NCBI GenBank assembly: GCA_029562975.1
Contig: JAKQTR010000006.1
Coordinates: 1 to 64,000, forward strand
Direction: 5' to 3'
DNA length: 64,000 nt
Source: Acidobacteriota bacterium
GTDB taxonomy: Bacteria; Acidobacteriota; Vicinamibacteria; Vicinamibacterales; JAKQTR01
The notes beneath the pieces are model-generated. The model searched no databases and was not told the DNA's origin. It saw nothing but the letters and a program-made list of their open reading frames with translations. The position numbers were made by a program, and so were the translations under genes. This document shows, piece after piece, positions 1 through 7,792 of the stretch (position 1 is its first letter; every line of letters begins with the position of its first letter).

Positions 1-334
1 CGCCATAGCCGCCGCCCGCGTAGGCCATCGCCTGGCCGAAGGCGGCGTGCATCCCCGTCAGCCTCCCCAGCTCGGCCGCCTGGTCGACGCCGTGGGCGCG
101 CGTGGTCTGGTTGTCGACCTCCTGGAGCGCCACCACATCCGCCGCCGCGCGCGCGATGACGGCCGCCGTCCGCGCGAGGTCGATCCGGCCGTCCGTGCCC
201 TCGCCGTGGTGGATGTTGTAGGTCAGCACCCGCAGCCGCGCCGGCTCCGCCGCCTGGCGTGAAGCGGCCGCGCTCGCCAGGACGGCGAGCAGCACGATCC
301 AGCAGGTTCTCAACGCTCCGGGAATCCTCGTCAC
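1..334 (-). CDS. Endonuclease/exonuclease/phosphatase (EEP) family protein, C-terminus off the window
   Basis: Partial gene read leftward out of the window; only about 111 N-terminal residues are present. The likely GTG start at 334 is followed by a hydrophobic signal-peptide-like stretch (WIVLLAVLASAAA) and then LRVLTYNIHHGEG and VVALQEVD, the classic N-terminal strands of the EEP fold. In that fold the Asn and Glu bind the catalytic divalent metal. Members cleave phosphodiesters or phosphomonoesters (DNases, sphingomyelinases, inositol phosphatases). The leader suggests a secreted or periplasmic enzyme. The start is uncertain because the frame stays open further upstream. The substrate cannot be told from this fragment. 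Confidence 0.8.
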   Translation of the reverse strand, partial: MTRIPGALRTCWIVLLAVLASAAASRQAAEPARLRVLTYNIHHGEGTDGRIDLARTAAVIARAAADVVALQEVDNQTTRAHGVDQAAELGRLTGMHAAFGQAMAYAGGGYG

Positions 335-389
335 GGCAGCACTCCGACTTCGGTGCCGAGGGCGCGATCTGGACGGCTGGACTGTTGAG

Positions 390-464
390 TGGTGGGCGCT
401 AGTGGATTCGAACCACTGACCCCCGCCGTGTGAAGGCGGTGCTCTACCGCTGAGCCAAGCGCCC
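390..464 (-). tRNA. tRNA-Val, anticodon CAC
   Basis: Folds as a complete cloverleaf on the minus strand. The acceptor arms GGGCGCT and AGCGCCC pair perfectly. The D arm is GCTC/GAGC, the anticodon stem CCGCC/GGCGG with loop TTCACAC (anticodon CAC), and the T arm AGTGG/CCACT with loop TTCGAAT. The discriminator is A and the terminal CCA is encoded. It decodes the GUG valine codon. Confidence 0.95.
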
Positions 465-573
465 ACTGGGAACGCGCAGTTCATAAGTCTATCGAAAGAC
501 GGGCCCGCTGGGCAACAGGCCGGCGAGCGCCCGGCGCGAGGCTACTCGCGGCTGTCGGACAGCCGCCGCCCGA

Positions 574-783
574 GGGGCCGCCACATTCGACGTCCTGCGG
601 ATCGCTCGCGCGCATCAGCTCCTGCCTCGTGTGTTCTTTCACGGCGTGCGCCAGCACAGCGGGCGTTTGCGAGACCGCGAACGGGCCGTTCCCAATCTCC
701 GCCTCGAATCCCAGGTCCGCGCCCAGCCCAGCGATCGCGCCGCCGACGTTCAGCGGCAACGGGCGCTGTCGCCAGTCGGGCAA
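574..783 (-). pseudogene. Decayed fragment resembling the C-terminus of citryl-CoA lyase/citrate synthase
   Basis: Between tRNA-Val and upp one minus-strand frame reads PLPLNVGGAIAGLGADLGF, later VLAHAVKEHTRQELM and DPQDVECGGP. This follows the C-terminal pattern I know from citrate-synthase-like citryl-CoA lyases: P-(I/L)-N-V-D-G-A-I-A then a D-(L/M)-G element, a G-L-V-A-H-A helix, E-x-T-R-E-x-P-M, and a final D-P-x-x-x-x-Y-D-G-P. The frame is closed upstream by TGA at 832-834, so only about 70 of the usual 260 or more residues remain, without the CoA-binding and catalytic parts. The invariant Asp after NV is Gly here. I read it as a gene remnant; the match is by eye. The rest of the 465-914 gap shows no supportable gene. 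Confidence 0.55.
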
Positions 784-914
784 GCGTTGCGCATCCGCTC
801 GCTGGAGCGCCGCCCGTCCCGGAATCTCCGTTCATGGCGAGATCCGTGCAGCAGGCACACGAGTGCAGCCCGACGGGTCAAGCCGCCCGGCAGGCCGGTC
901 CCGGGTCGGGAATC

Positions 915-1538
915 CTACAGCGTGCCGTACAGCCTGTCGCCGAAATCGCCGAGCCCGGGCACGATGTACTTCCTGTCGTTCAGGCACTCGTCGATGACGG
1001 GCGTGAAGATGTCGACATCGGGATGATGCCGTTCGACGAGCGCGATGCCCTCGGGAGCGGCGACGATGCACAGGATCTGGATGCGGCGAGCGCCTGAGGC
1101 CTTGAGCAGGTCGAGGGCCCCGACCGCGCTGCCCCCAGTGGCGAGCATGGGGTCGATCATCAGCACGTGGCTCCGGGCGAGCCCCGGCGGCAGCTTCGTG
1201 TAGTAGCGGGAGGCGATCGCGGTCATTTCGTCTCGCTGGAGCCCGATGTGGCCGACGCGGGCGTTGGGGACGAGGTCGAGCACCGCATTCAGCATGCCGA
1301 GCCCGGCCCGCAGGACGGGCACGACGATGACGTCCGACGCGATGCGCTGTCCGGTGGCCGGGCCGATTGGCGACATCACGGTGGCGGTTTCCACGGGAAG
1401 GGCGCGGAGGGCCTCGGCCGCGAGCAGCACGCTGATGCGCTCGGCCATGCGGCGGAATGCCGGGGGCTCGGTCTGAGCGTCGCGAAGCGACAGCAGGATG
1501 TCCTGGACCAGCGGATGACGGACGAGGATGACGGCCAC
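915..1538 (-). CDS. upp: Uracil phosphoribosyltransferase
   Basis: Converts uracil and PRPP to UMP in pyrimidine salvage; cytosolic. The 207-residue product has the usual family length (about 208). It opens with VILVRHPLVQD, matching the conserved (V/K)HPLV start. It carries the PRPP loop MIDPMLATGGSA and ends with the uracil-binding YIVPGLGDFGDRLYGT. I chose the GTG at 1538 over the upstream GTG at 1553, because the upstream codons overlap a TATAGT -10 box and add five residues with no family counterpart. It is divergent from the deaminase gene at 1603, and hpt lies nearby, so this is a small nucleobase-salvage neighbourhood. Confidence 0.95.
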   Translation of the reverse strand: MAVILVRHPLVQDILLSLRDAQTEPPAFRRMAERISVLLAAEALRALPVETATVMSPIGPATGQRIASDVIVVPVLRAGLGMLNAVLDLVPNARVGHIGLQRDEMTAIASRYYTKLPPGLARSHVLMIDPMLATGGSAVGALDLLKASGARRIQILCIVAAPEGIALVERHHPDVDIFTPVIDECLNDRKYIVPGLGDFGDRLYGTL

Positions 1539-1544
1539 GCGGAG

Positions 1545-1550
1545 ACTATA
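1545..1550 (-). promoter_or_regulatory. -10 box of upp (near-leaderless)
   Basis: TATAGT on the minus strand is separated by only 6 bp (ctccgc) from the GTG at 1538. Normal -10 to +1 spacing puts the RNA start at or next to the start codon. No convincing -35 box is seen 17 bp upstream. Confidence 0.5.
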
Positions 1551-1589
1551 CACGAACGCCCGAGGAGGCGGCTACGCGGCGCCCTACGG

Positions 1590-1595
1590 TAGAAT
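1590..1595 (+). promoter_or_regulatory. -10 box of the amidohydrolase gene (near-leaderless)
   Basis: TAGAAT lies 7 bp before the ATG at 1603, so transcription should start at or within a base or two of the start codon. It is back to back with the upp -10 box, forming a compact divergent promoter. Confidence 0.45.
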
Positions 1596-1602
1596 CGCAG
1601 GC

Positions 1603-3060
1603 ATGACCATGCGAACCTCCTCGTCGTCAGCCGTGCGGCGCGCGGCTGGACTGGCGGCCGTGGTGGCGGCCGCCTCCGCGGCGGCGCTCGCGGCGCCGCC
1701 GCAGCCCAGGCGCGCGTCGCTCGTCGTCACCGGCGGGACGGTCATCACGATGGACGCCGAACGCCGGATCCTCTCGCCGGGCGCGGTCGCGATCTGCGGC
1801 GACTCGATTGCCGCCGTGGACACACCTGCGGCGATCGCCAGGCGTTTCGTCGCGGCGGACATCGTCCGCGCCGATGGCGCCGTCGTCTTGCCGGGGCTCG
1901 TGAACACCCACGGCCACGCGCCGATGGTGATGTACCGTGGCCTGGCCGACGACCTGGCCCTCATGGACTGGCTCCAGAAGTACATCTTCCCGGCCGAGAG
2001 CAAGACGGTCACGCCCGAGCTCGTTCGCGTGGGCACGCGGCTCGCGGCCCTGGAGATGATCCAGTCCGGGACGACGCTCCACACGGACATGTACTACTTC
2101 GAGGAGGAGGTGGCCAGGGCCACCAAGGCCGCGGGCATGCGCGGCGTCCTAGCGCAGACCGTCATCGGCTTCCCGGCGCCGGACGCGAAGACGCCGGCCG
2201 ACGGCCTGGCGCGCGCGAAGCGCTTCATGGAGGAGTTCAGGGGCGACCCCCTCATCGTGGCCACGGTCGCCCCGCACTCGATGTACACGGTGGATGCCGA
2301 GTCGCTGAAGGCGTCGCGGGACCTGGCCAGGACGTTCGGGGTGCCGCTCGTCACCCACCTGGCGGAAACCGACGACGAGGTCCGGCGGTCGCTTGAGGCA
2401 CACCGGCTCACGCCGGCCGCCTACCTCGACTCGCTCGGGTTCTGGGACACTCCGGCACTCGCCGCGCACGGCGTTCACCTCACCGACGATGACATCGCGC
2501 TCCTCCGGCGCCGGGGCGTCGCGCTGTCGCACAACCCCGAGAGCAACATGAAGCTGGCGAGCGGCGCCGCGCCGATTGTGAAGTGCCTCCGAGCGGGCCT
2601 CGCCGTCGGCCTCGGCACGGACGGCGCCGCCAGCAACAACGATCTCGACATGTTCGAGGCCATGCGTCAGGCGGCGTTCCTGCACAAGCTGACCGACAAG
2701 GACCCGACGGCGGCCTCGGCGCGGACGGTACTCGAGATGGCGACCATCGGCGGGGCCGCCGCGCTTGGCCTGGCCGACCGGATCGGGTCGCTGGAACAGG
2801 GCAAGCGGGCGGATCTCATCGTGGTCTCGATGCGCGCGCCCCGCCAGACGCCGATGTACAACCCGGTGTCCCACCTCGTCTACGTCACAAGGGGCGATGA
2901 CGTCCGCACGACCGTCGTGAACGGCCGGATCCTGATGCGCGATCGGCGGATGCTGACCCTGAACGCGCCCTCGGTCCTCGCCGATGCCCGGCGCCTGGCC
3001 GCGAGGGTCCGCGAGGCCGTCGAGGCCGCGAAGCCGCCTCAGTCGAGCACGGCCAAGTAG
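1603..3060 (+). CDS. Exported amidohydrolase of the S-adenosylhomocysteine/5'-methylthioadenosine deaminase family
   Basis: Metal-dependent hydrolase of the MtaD/TrzN/ATZ group, which deaminate adenosine-type nucleosides. Of 485 residues, the first 30 or so form a signal-like leader (RR followed by an Ala-rich hydrophobic stretch), which is unusual because family members are normally cytosolic. Metal ligands are visible: NTHGHAP (His103 and His105), HLAETDDEV (His and Glu), and GTDGAASNN (Asp). HNPESNMKLASG matches the family's substrate-side loop. The C-terminus returns to the composite beta-sandwich (GKRADLIVV, VNGRILM). The start is ATG 1603; ATG 1609 is an alternative. Its end overlaps hpt by 22 bp tail to tail. 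The salvage neighbours upp and hpt fit a nucleoside substrate, but the exact one is inferred. Confidence 0.85.
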   Translation: MTMRTSSSSAVRRAAGLAAVVAAASAAALAAPPQPRRASLVVTGGTVITMDAERRILSPGAVAICGDSIAAVDTPAAIARRFVAADIVRADGAVVLPGLVNTHGHAPMVMYRGLADDLALMDWLQKYIFPAESKTVTPELVRVGTRLAALEMIQSGTTLHTDMYYFEEEVARATKAAGMRGVLAQTVIGFPAPDAKTPADGLARAKRFMEEFRGDPLIVATVAPHSMYTVDAESLKASRDLARTFGVPLVTHLAETDDEVRRSLEAHRLTPAAYLDSLGFWDTPALAAHGVHLTDDDIALLRRRGVALSHNPESNMKLASGAAPIVKCLRAGLAVGLGTDGAASNNDLDMFEAMRQAAFLHKLTDKDPTAASARTVLEMATIGGAAALGLADRIGSLEQGKRADLIVVSMRAPRQTPMYNPVSHLVYVTRGDDVRTTVVNGRILMRDRRMLTLNAPSVLADARRLAARVREAVEAAKPPQSSTAK

Positions 3061-3566
3061 GGCAGGTGGCGGTACTGCTCGGCGTAGTCGAGACCGTAGC
3101 CGACGACGAAGCGGTCCTCGATCGTGAAGCCGATGTAGTCGACCTTGACGTCCACCTTCCGCCTCGAGGGCTTGCTGAGCAGGCAGGCGGTTCTCAGCGA
3201 CTTCGGGCCCCGGGCGCGCAGGATCTCCTGCAGGTAGGCCAGGGTCAGCCCGGTGTCCACGATGTCCTCGACGATGATCACGTTCCGGCCCTCGAGGCCC
3301 GAGTCGAGGTCTTTCAGGAGGCGCACCTCTCCGGACGAATTGACGCTCTTCCCGTAGCTCGACACCGCCATGAAGTCGAGGCTCACGCCGCGGTCCATGG
3401 ATCGGACGAGATCGCCCAGGAAGACGAAGGCTCCCTTCAGCACGCTCACGAAGTGCAGCTGCGCATCATCGGCGTAGTCGCGTCCGATTTCGAAGGCCAG
3501 TTCCCGGACGCGCCGCTGAATGTCCTCGGCTGGAATCAGGATGTTCTTGGGTGCCTCGTACGCCAT
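3039..3566 (-). CDS. hpt: Hypoxanthine(-guanine) phosphoribosyltransferase
   Basis: Makes IMP or GMP from hypoxanthine or guanine plus PRPP. The 175-residue product shows the PRPP-binding motif VIIVEDIVDTGLTL, the purine-binding KVDYIGFTIEDRFVVGYGLDY and the early SVLKGAFVFLGDL. That is standard for bacterial HPRT (170-185 residues). The start is taken at the internal ATG at 3566 (MAYEAPKN) rather than 3584, because the extra six residues are atypical. It is convergent with and overlaps the deaminase gene. An inosine or hypoxanthine product of adenosine-type deamination could feed this enzyme, though that link is inference. Confidence 0.95.
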   Translation of the reverse strand: MAYEAPKNILIPAEDIQRRVRELAFEIGRDYADDAQLHFVSVLKGAFVFLGDLVRSMDRGVSLDFMAVSSYGKSVNSSGEVRLLKDLDSGLEGRNVIIVEDIVDTGLTLAYLQEILRARGPKSLRTACLLSKPSRRKVDVKVDYIGFTIEDRFVVGYGLDYAEQYRHLPYLAVLD

Positions 3567-3646
3567 CGGGTGACAGCCTAGCACAGCCGGGGCGCCGGGA
3601 ACCGAAACACGGCCTCGCCGGGCGGCTGACGGGCTCTGCAGGGGGA

Positions 3647-3720
3647 TGGAGCGGGCTACGGGAATCGAACCCGTCTAGCTGGCTTGGGAAGCCAGAGCAT
3701 TACCACTATGCTAAGCCCGC
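3647..3720 (-). tRNA. tRNA-Gly, anticodon CCC
   Basis: Complete minus-strand cloverleaf: acceptor GCGGGCT/AGCCCGC, anticodon stem CTGGC/GCCAG with loop TTCCCAA (anticodon CCC), T arm ACGGG/CCCGT with loop TTCGATT, discriminator T, encoded CCA. It reads GGG codons. Confidence 0.95.
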
Positions 3721-3741
3721 CCGCCGGACGCGCGAGTTCCC

Positions 3742-3747
3742 ATTCTA
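3742..3747 (-). promoter_or_regulatory. -10 box of tRNA-Gly
   Basis: TAGAAT on the minus strand, 21 bp before the mature 5' end of tRNA-Gly. This leaves a short 5' leader for RNase P to remove. Confidence 0.45.
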
Positions 3748-3788
3748 GCAGACTCCGGCCGCCGCGACTCGCCCCTGGCGCCTGGCGC

Positions 3789-5156
3789 CTAGCCCCTGAT
3801 GAACCCCAACACCTCGTCCCGCTTCTGGGCCATCAACTCGGGAGTGTCCGCCTCGAGGTTCAGGCGCAGCAGGGGCTCGGTGTTCGACGGGCGCACGTTG
3901 AAGTGCCAGCCCGGCGCCTCGACCGACACGCCGTCCAGACGGTAGACCTGCGCGCCGGGAATGGCGGCTCCCATGGCGGCGAGGCCCTCGAGCTTCTCCT
4001 CGACGAGCTCCATCGACTTCACCTTGGTGTTGATCTCGCCCGAGATGAAGTACTTCGCCCGCAGGGGCTCCAGGAGCTGGTGCATGGACTGGCCCTTCAC
4101 GGACATCAGTTCGAGAATGAGCATCGCGGGAATGAAGCCGTTGTCGGCGTAGAAGTTGTCGCGGAAGTAGTAGTGGCCCGTGACCTCGCCGCCGAACACG
4201 GCGTTCTCCTCGCGCATGCGCTTCTTGAAGAACGCGTGGCCCACGCGGTTCATCAGCGCCCGGCCGCCGAAGCGCGCCACGGTGTCCCGCACGGCGTAGC
4301 TCGCCCGCAGGTCGTAGACGATCGTCCCGCCGGCCTCTTTGCGGAGGAAGGCTTCCGCCAGCAGGGCCGTGACGAAGTCGCCCGGCACGAACTCGCCATC
4401 GCGGTCCACGAAGAAGCAGCGGTCGGCGTCGCCGTCCCAGGCGATGCCGAGATCCGCGCGCTCGGCGGCGACGCGCTCGACGAGGTCCCGCCGGTTCTCC
4501 TCGATGAGCGGATTGGCCTCGTGAGTGGGGAACGTGCCGTCGATCTCGAAGCACAGCCGCGTGGTCCGGCAGGGCAGCGCCTCGAACAGCTTCGGCGCCA
4601 CGAGGGCCCCCATTCCGCTCCCTGCGTCGAGCACGACGTTGAAGGGCTTGACGGCGGCGGCGTCGATGAAGCCGAGGACGTGCGCCACGTAGTCGTCGAG
4701 GAGGGCGGCGTTCACCGAGAGCGAGCCCGGCGCCGGCGCGGGCGCGGGGATGGCGCCGCCGGTGATCATGTCCCGGATCTGGGATATGCCCGCCTCGCCG
4801 CTCAGCGGGAACGCCTCGGCGCGGACGAGCTTCATCCCGATGTAGTCCTTCGGGTTGTGCGACGCCGTGACCATCGCGCCGCCGTCGTGGTGGTCCCTGG
4901 CCACCGCGAAGTACAGCATGTCGGTGGCGATCATCCCGTAGTCGGTCACGTCGGCGCCCTGCTCGCGGGCGCCCTCGATGAAGGCGGCGGCAATGGAGGG
5001 CGCCGAGATGCGCATGTCCCGGCCGACGGCGATGCGCCTGGCGCCGAGGTAGGCCACGAAGGCGCGGCCGATCTGCCGGGCTGCCGCCTCGTCCACGTCG
5101 GCGGGGTAAATGCCTCTGATGTCGTACGCCTTGAAAATGCCGGGGTTCACGCGCAT
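3789..5156 (-). CDS. Phosphomannomutase/phosphoglucomutase
   Basis: Alpha-D-phosphohexomutase that interconverts 6- and 1-phosphates of mannose or glucose; cytosolic. The 455-residue protein has the phosphoserine loop TASHNP (Ser99), the magnesium loop DGDADR (241-246), the sugar-specificity loop GGEVTGHYYF and the C-terminal phosphate-binding RPSNTEP. GEVTGHYYF is the AlgC/ManB type; glucosamine mutases differ there. It lies 13 bp downstream of a nucleotidyltransferase gene in the same direction, so together they probably make a nucleotide sugar such as GDP-mannose for polysaccharide, O-antigen or glycosylation. Dual use of glucose-1-phosphate is possible. Confidence 0.92.
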   Translation of the reverse strand: MRVNPGIFKAYDIRGIYPADVDEAAARQIGRAFVAYLGARRIAVGRDMRISAPSIAAAFIEGAREQGADVTDYGMIATDMLYFAVARDHHDGGAMVTASHNPKDYIGMKLVRAEAFPLSGEAGISQIRDMITGGAIPAPAPAPGSLSVNAALLDDYVAHVLGFIDAAAVKPFNVVLDAGSGMGALVAPKLFEALPCRTTRLCFEIDGTFPTHEANPLIEENRRDLVERVAAERADLGIAWDGDADRCFFVDRDGEFVPGDFVTALLAEAFLRKEAGGTIVYDLRASYAVRDTVARFGGRALMNRVGHAFFKKRMREENAVFGGEVTGHYYFRDNFYADNGFIPAMLILELMSVKGQSMHQLLEPLRAKYFISGEINTKVKSMELVEEKLEGLAAMGAAIPGAQVYRLDGVSVEAPGWHFNVRPSNTEPLLRLNLEADTPELMAQKRDEVLGFIRG

Positions 5157-5169
5157 CGATGCCTCTCCC

Positions 5170-6240
5170 TCACAGGCCCGCGCCCAGGCGGGAATGATCC
5201 GTCACCGACGACTTGTCGCCAAGGATCGTGCCGGCCTCGACGACGACGTCCCGACCGATGTGGCAGTGGCGGCCCACGATCGCGTTCCGGAGCGCCGCGT
5301 CGCGGGAGACCCGCCCGTTGGGCCAGACGATCGATGCGTCGATCACGGCCCCTTCCTCCAGGATGCAGTCCCGACCGACCACGCTGTAGGGAAGCACGCG
5401 CGCACCGGCCTTGAGGACGGTCCTGTCGCCCACGTAACACGGCCCTTCCACCGATGCGCCGTCTTCGATGCGGACGTCGCGGCCGAGGACCTGCGCGCCG
5501 CGCGGCTGCGCGGCGAACGGCTCGGCCAGGAATCGGCGGTCCATGATGTCGCGGTGCACCTGCAGGTACTTCTCGGGTGTACCGATGTCAATCCAGTAGC
5601 CGTGGTACACGAACGCCACGAACGCCTCCTGCCGCTCCACGAGCGACGGGAAGAAGGCCCGCTCGATCGACGACGCGGTGTCCTTCGGAATGCGGTCGAA
5701 CGTCTCCGGCTCCAGGACGTAGATGCCGGCGTTGATCGTGTCACAGGTGACGTCGTTCGGGCCCGGCTTCTCGAGAAACCGCCGCACGTTTCCGTCCGCA
5801 TCCGTCTCGACGAGGCCGTACTCGGACGGATTGTCCACCGGCGTGAGCACGATGGTGGCCTTCGCGCGCCGCTCCCGGTGGAGGCGCACGACGTCGCCGA
5901 GGTTGACCTGCGTCATCACGTCGCCGTTGAACACCACGACCGTGCCGGTGTCGGCGCCCGTCGCGTACTTGATCGCGCCGCCCGTGCCGAGCGGGCTCGG
6001 CTCGACGACGTACGAGATGCGCGGCCCGCCGTCGCCGCCCTCGCCGAGCACCTCCTGGATGCGCCGGGGCTGGTAGTTGAGGCTCAGCACGATCTCGTCG
6101 ATCTCGGGCACCGTCCGCACGAGGTCGATCTGGTAGTTGAGGAAGGCCCGATCGAAGACGGGCACGATCGGTTTCGGCGTGTGGAGCGTGAGGGGACGCA
6201 GCCGCGTGCCCTTGCCCCCGGCGAGGAGAATGGCTTTCAT
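5170..6240 (-). CDS. Sugar-1-phosphate nucleotidyltransferase (mannose-1-phosphate guanylyltransferase type)
   Basis: Transfers an NMP from an NTP to a sugar-1-phosphate. The N-terminal Rossmann-like domain starts ILLAGGKGTRLRPLT (the GXGTRXRPLT signature) followed by PKPIVPV. VVFNGDV carries the metal-binding Asp, and FLEKPG and YWIDIGTPEKY are typical of GDP-mannose pyrophosphorylases of the GMPPB type. From about residue 250 to the end, hexapeptide-like repeats (VLGRDVRIEDGASVEGPCYV and following) form a left-handed beta-helix. Pairing with a phosphomannomutase supports GTP and mannose-1-phosphate, but UTP/CTP-glucose specificity cannot be excluded. The start ATG at 6240 directly precedes the canonical MKAILLAGG. 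Confidence 0.88.
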   Translation of the reverse strand: MKAILLAGGKGTRLRPLTLHTPKPIVPVFDRAFLNYQIDLVRTVPEIDEIVLSLNYQPRRIQEVLGEGGDGGPRISYVVEPSPLGTGGAIKYATGADTGTVVVFNGDVMTQVNLGDVVRLHRERRAKATIVLTPVDNPSEYGLVETDADGNVRRFLEKPGPNDVTCDTINAGIYVLEPETFDRIPKDTASSIERAFFPSLVERQEAFVAFVYHGYWIDIGTPEKYLQVHRDIMDRRFLAEPFAAQPRGAQVLGRDVRIEDGASVEGPCYVGDRTVLKAGARVLPYSVVGRDCILEEGAVIDASIVWPNGRVSRDAALRNAIVGRHCHIGRDVVVEAGTILGDKSSVTDHSRLGAGL

Positions 6241-6270
6241 GACAACGTCACCATCTTATCGCAAGCACGC

Positions 6271-6276
6271 TAAAAT
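6271..6276 (+). promoter_or_regulatory. -10 box of pgsA
   Basis: TAAAAT, 9 bp before the pgsA ATG, predicts a 5' leader of only a few bases. No good -35 match is visible. Confidence 0.4.
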
Positions 6277-6285
6277 AGGCCCCGG

Positions 6286-6837
6286 ATGAACCTCCCGAAC
6301 GCGCTGACCCTCACCCGGATCTTCCTGGTGCCGCTGCTGGTCGTCGTCCTGCTGACGAAGGTCGAGTGGCCGGTCATGGGCGTGTCGAGCCAGGTGCTCG
6401 GCGCGGCGATCTTCGCCGTCGCCGCCGTCACGGACTGGCTGGATGGCTACCTCGCCCGGCGCCGCAGGCAGGTCACCACCCTCGGACAGCTCATGGATCC
6501 GATCGCGGACAAGCTGCTCACCGCCGCCGCGTTCATTTCTCTGGTCCAGATGGGCGCCGCCCCGGCGTGGATGGTGGCCATCATCATCGGCCGCGAGTTC
6601 GCCGTCACAGGCCTGCGCAGCGTCGCCTACGCCCGCGGCGTCGTCATCCCGGCGTCCCCGCTGGGCAAGGCCAAGATGATCAGCCAGATCGCCGCGATCC
6701 TCCTGCTCATCCTGGGCCACGAGGGCTTCAGGCCGTTCTTCCTGCTGGGCAAGATCGCGCTGTGGGCCGTGCTCGCGATCTCGGTGGTCTCGGCGGCGGA
6801 TTACTACCGGCGGTACGCCAGAGCCTCGACGGCCTAG
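6286..6837 (+). CDS. pgsA: CDP-diacylglycerol-glycerol-3-phosphate 3-phosphatidyltransferase
   Basis: Inner-membrane enzyme making phosphatidylglycerol phosphate, the committed step to PG and cardiolipin. The 183-residue protein has several membrane helices. The CDP-alcohol phosphotransferase signature begins at DWLDGYLARR and ends at GQLMDPIADK, with all Asp and Gly positions present. MNLPNALTLTRI is the typical N-terminus. It is monocistronic, between the divergent sugar-nucleotide genes and the convergent bamD. PG made here would be the acceptor for the MprF-like protein at 57-59 kb. Confidence 0.95.
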   Translation: MNLPNALTLTRIFLVPLLVVVLLTKVEWPVMGVSSQVLGAAIFAVAAVTDWLDGYLARRRRQVTTLGQLMDPIADKLLTAAAFISLVQMGAAPAWMVAIIIGREFAVTGLRSVAYARGVVIPASPLGKAKMISQIAAILLLILGHEGFRPFFLLGKIALWAVLAISVVSAADYYRRYARASTA

Positions 6838-6849
6838 CACCGCCTTCGG

Positions 6850-7662
6850 TTACTTCTTCGCCGGTTCGGGCGTCGCCGGCCGGGGCGCCGGCGTCTGGAG
6901 TCCCTTCTTCGCCAGCGGCGCGAACGAGCTATTCTCGAACTCCTTGAGGACGCGGTCGAAATACGGAAGCGCCTCGGCGTGCCGCCCGGCCTTCAGCAGC
7001 GTGTCGCCGAGATAGTAGTACACCGCGTCCCGGTACGGGAAGTCCGGATCGTCCTTCAGCACCGCCTGGAAGCGCGAGATGGCGCCGGGGTACCAGCCAG
7101 ACCGGTAGTAGAAGTACCCGACCTTGAAGTGCGAGTCGGTCAGCCGCGTCTGGGCCTCGCGCAGCTTCGTCTGCGCGTCCGGCACGAGCGGGCTCTCGGG
7201 AAAACGCTCCAGGAAGGCCGTGAACTCGGCAATGGCGTCCTTGGTCGCGGTCTGGTCGCGCTCGGCGGACTGCATCTGCCCGAAGTGGCACATCCCGATC
7301 CTGAACTGCGCGTAGTCGGCGCGGGGGTTGGTCGGGTAGAAGGTCAGGAACTCGCGGTACTCGTTCTGGGCGAGGACGAGCGACTCGACCGTGTTCTCGC
7401 CGAAGTAGGTGTCCCCGAGCCCCAGCTTCGCGTCCGGCCGGTAGGCGCTCTGCGGGTAGTTGTCCACCAGCTGCACATAATGGGCGCGCGCCTGCGACCA
7501 CTTCTTCCGGGCCACGAGCTCGGCGGCGCGCTCGAAGAGATACCTGTCGCCTTCGAGGATGCCGGGAGGAACCGGGTTCCGGTTTCCGGCACACCCGGGC
7601 GCGAGCCCGAGGGCCACGAGGAACAGGCCTGGCAGCGCGACACGACGCGAACGACGCGGCAT
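6850..7662 (-). CDS. bamD: Outer-membrane assembly lipoprotein BamD
   Basis: Lipoprotein of the BAM complex that inserts beta-barrel proteins into the outer membrane. The 270-residue product has a type II signal ending in the lipobox GLAPGC, then tandem TPR units with YxxAxxxY-like spacing (RAHYVQLVDNYPQSAY; FLTFYPTNPRADYAQFRIGMC; FLERFPESPLVPDA). The order and the conserved R-A-D-Y-A-Q-F-R-I-G matching other BamD proteins make the call secure. A Pro/Ala/Lys tail follows. It is last in the def-fmt-rsmB-PASTA-rpe-thioesterase run but has its own candidate promoter. Its presence shows a didermic envelope. Confidence 0.9.
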   Translation of the reverse strand: MPRRSRRVALPGLFLVALGLAPGCAGNRNPVPPGILEGDRYLFERAAELVARKKWSQARAHYVQLVDNYPQSAYRPDAKLGLGDTYFGENTVESLVLAQNEYREFLTFYPTNPRADYAQFRIGMCHFGQMQSAERDQTATKDAIAEFTAFLERFPESPLVPDAQTKLREAQTRLTDSHFKVGYFYYRSGWYPGAISRFQAVLKDDPDFPYRDAVYYYLGDTLLKAGRHAEALPYFDRVLKEFENSSFAPLAKKGLQTPAPRPATPEPAKK

Positions 7663-7721
7663 AGGCACGATCCCGATCCCGCGGGGTCCGGGCGCAGGAA
7701 GATCCCGAACCCGCCGCCCCC

Positions 7722-7792
7722 GGCCGGCCGCCAGCCGGCCCCCCCCGGGGGCATGACGAGGCCGCCGCGCAGGCGGCCAGATTCCCATTCTA
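7722..7792 (-). promoter_or_regulatory. Internal promoter and leader hairpin of bamD
   Basis: TAGAAT at 7787-7792 (minus strand) is a candidate -10 box about 125 bp before bamD. Its first three bases are the TAG stop codon of the thioesterase gene. The downstream leader contains a perfect hairpin, GGCCGGC-cgcca-GCCGGCC, at 7722-7740. Together they suggest that bamD can be expressed apart from the upstream operon. Confidence 0.35.
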
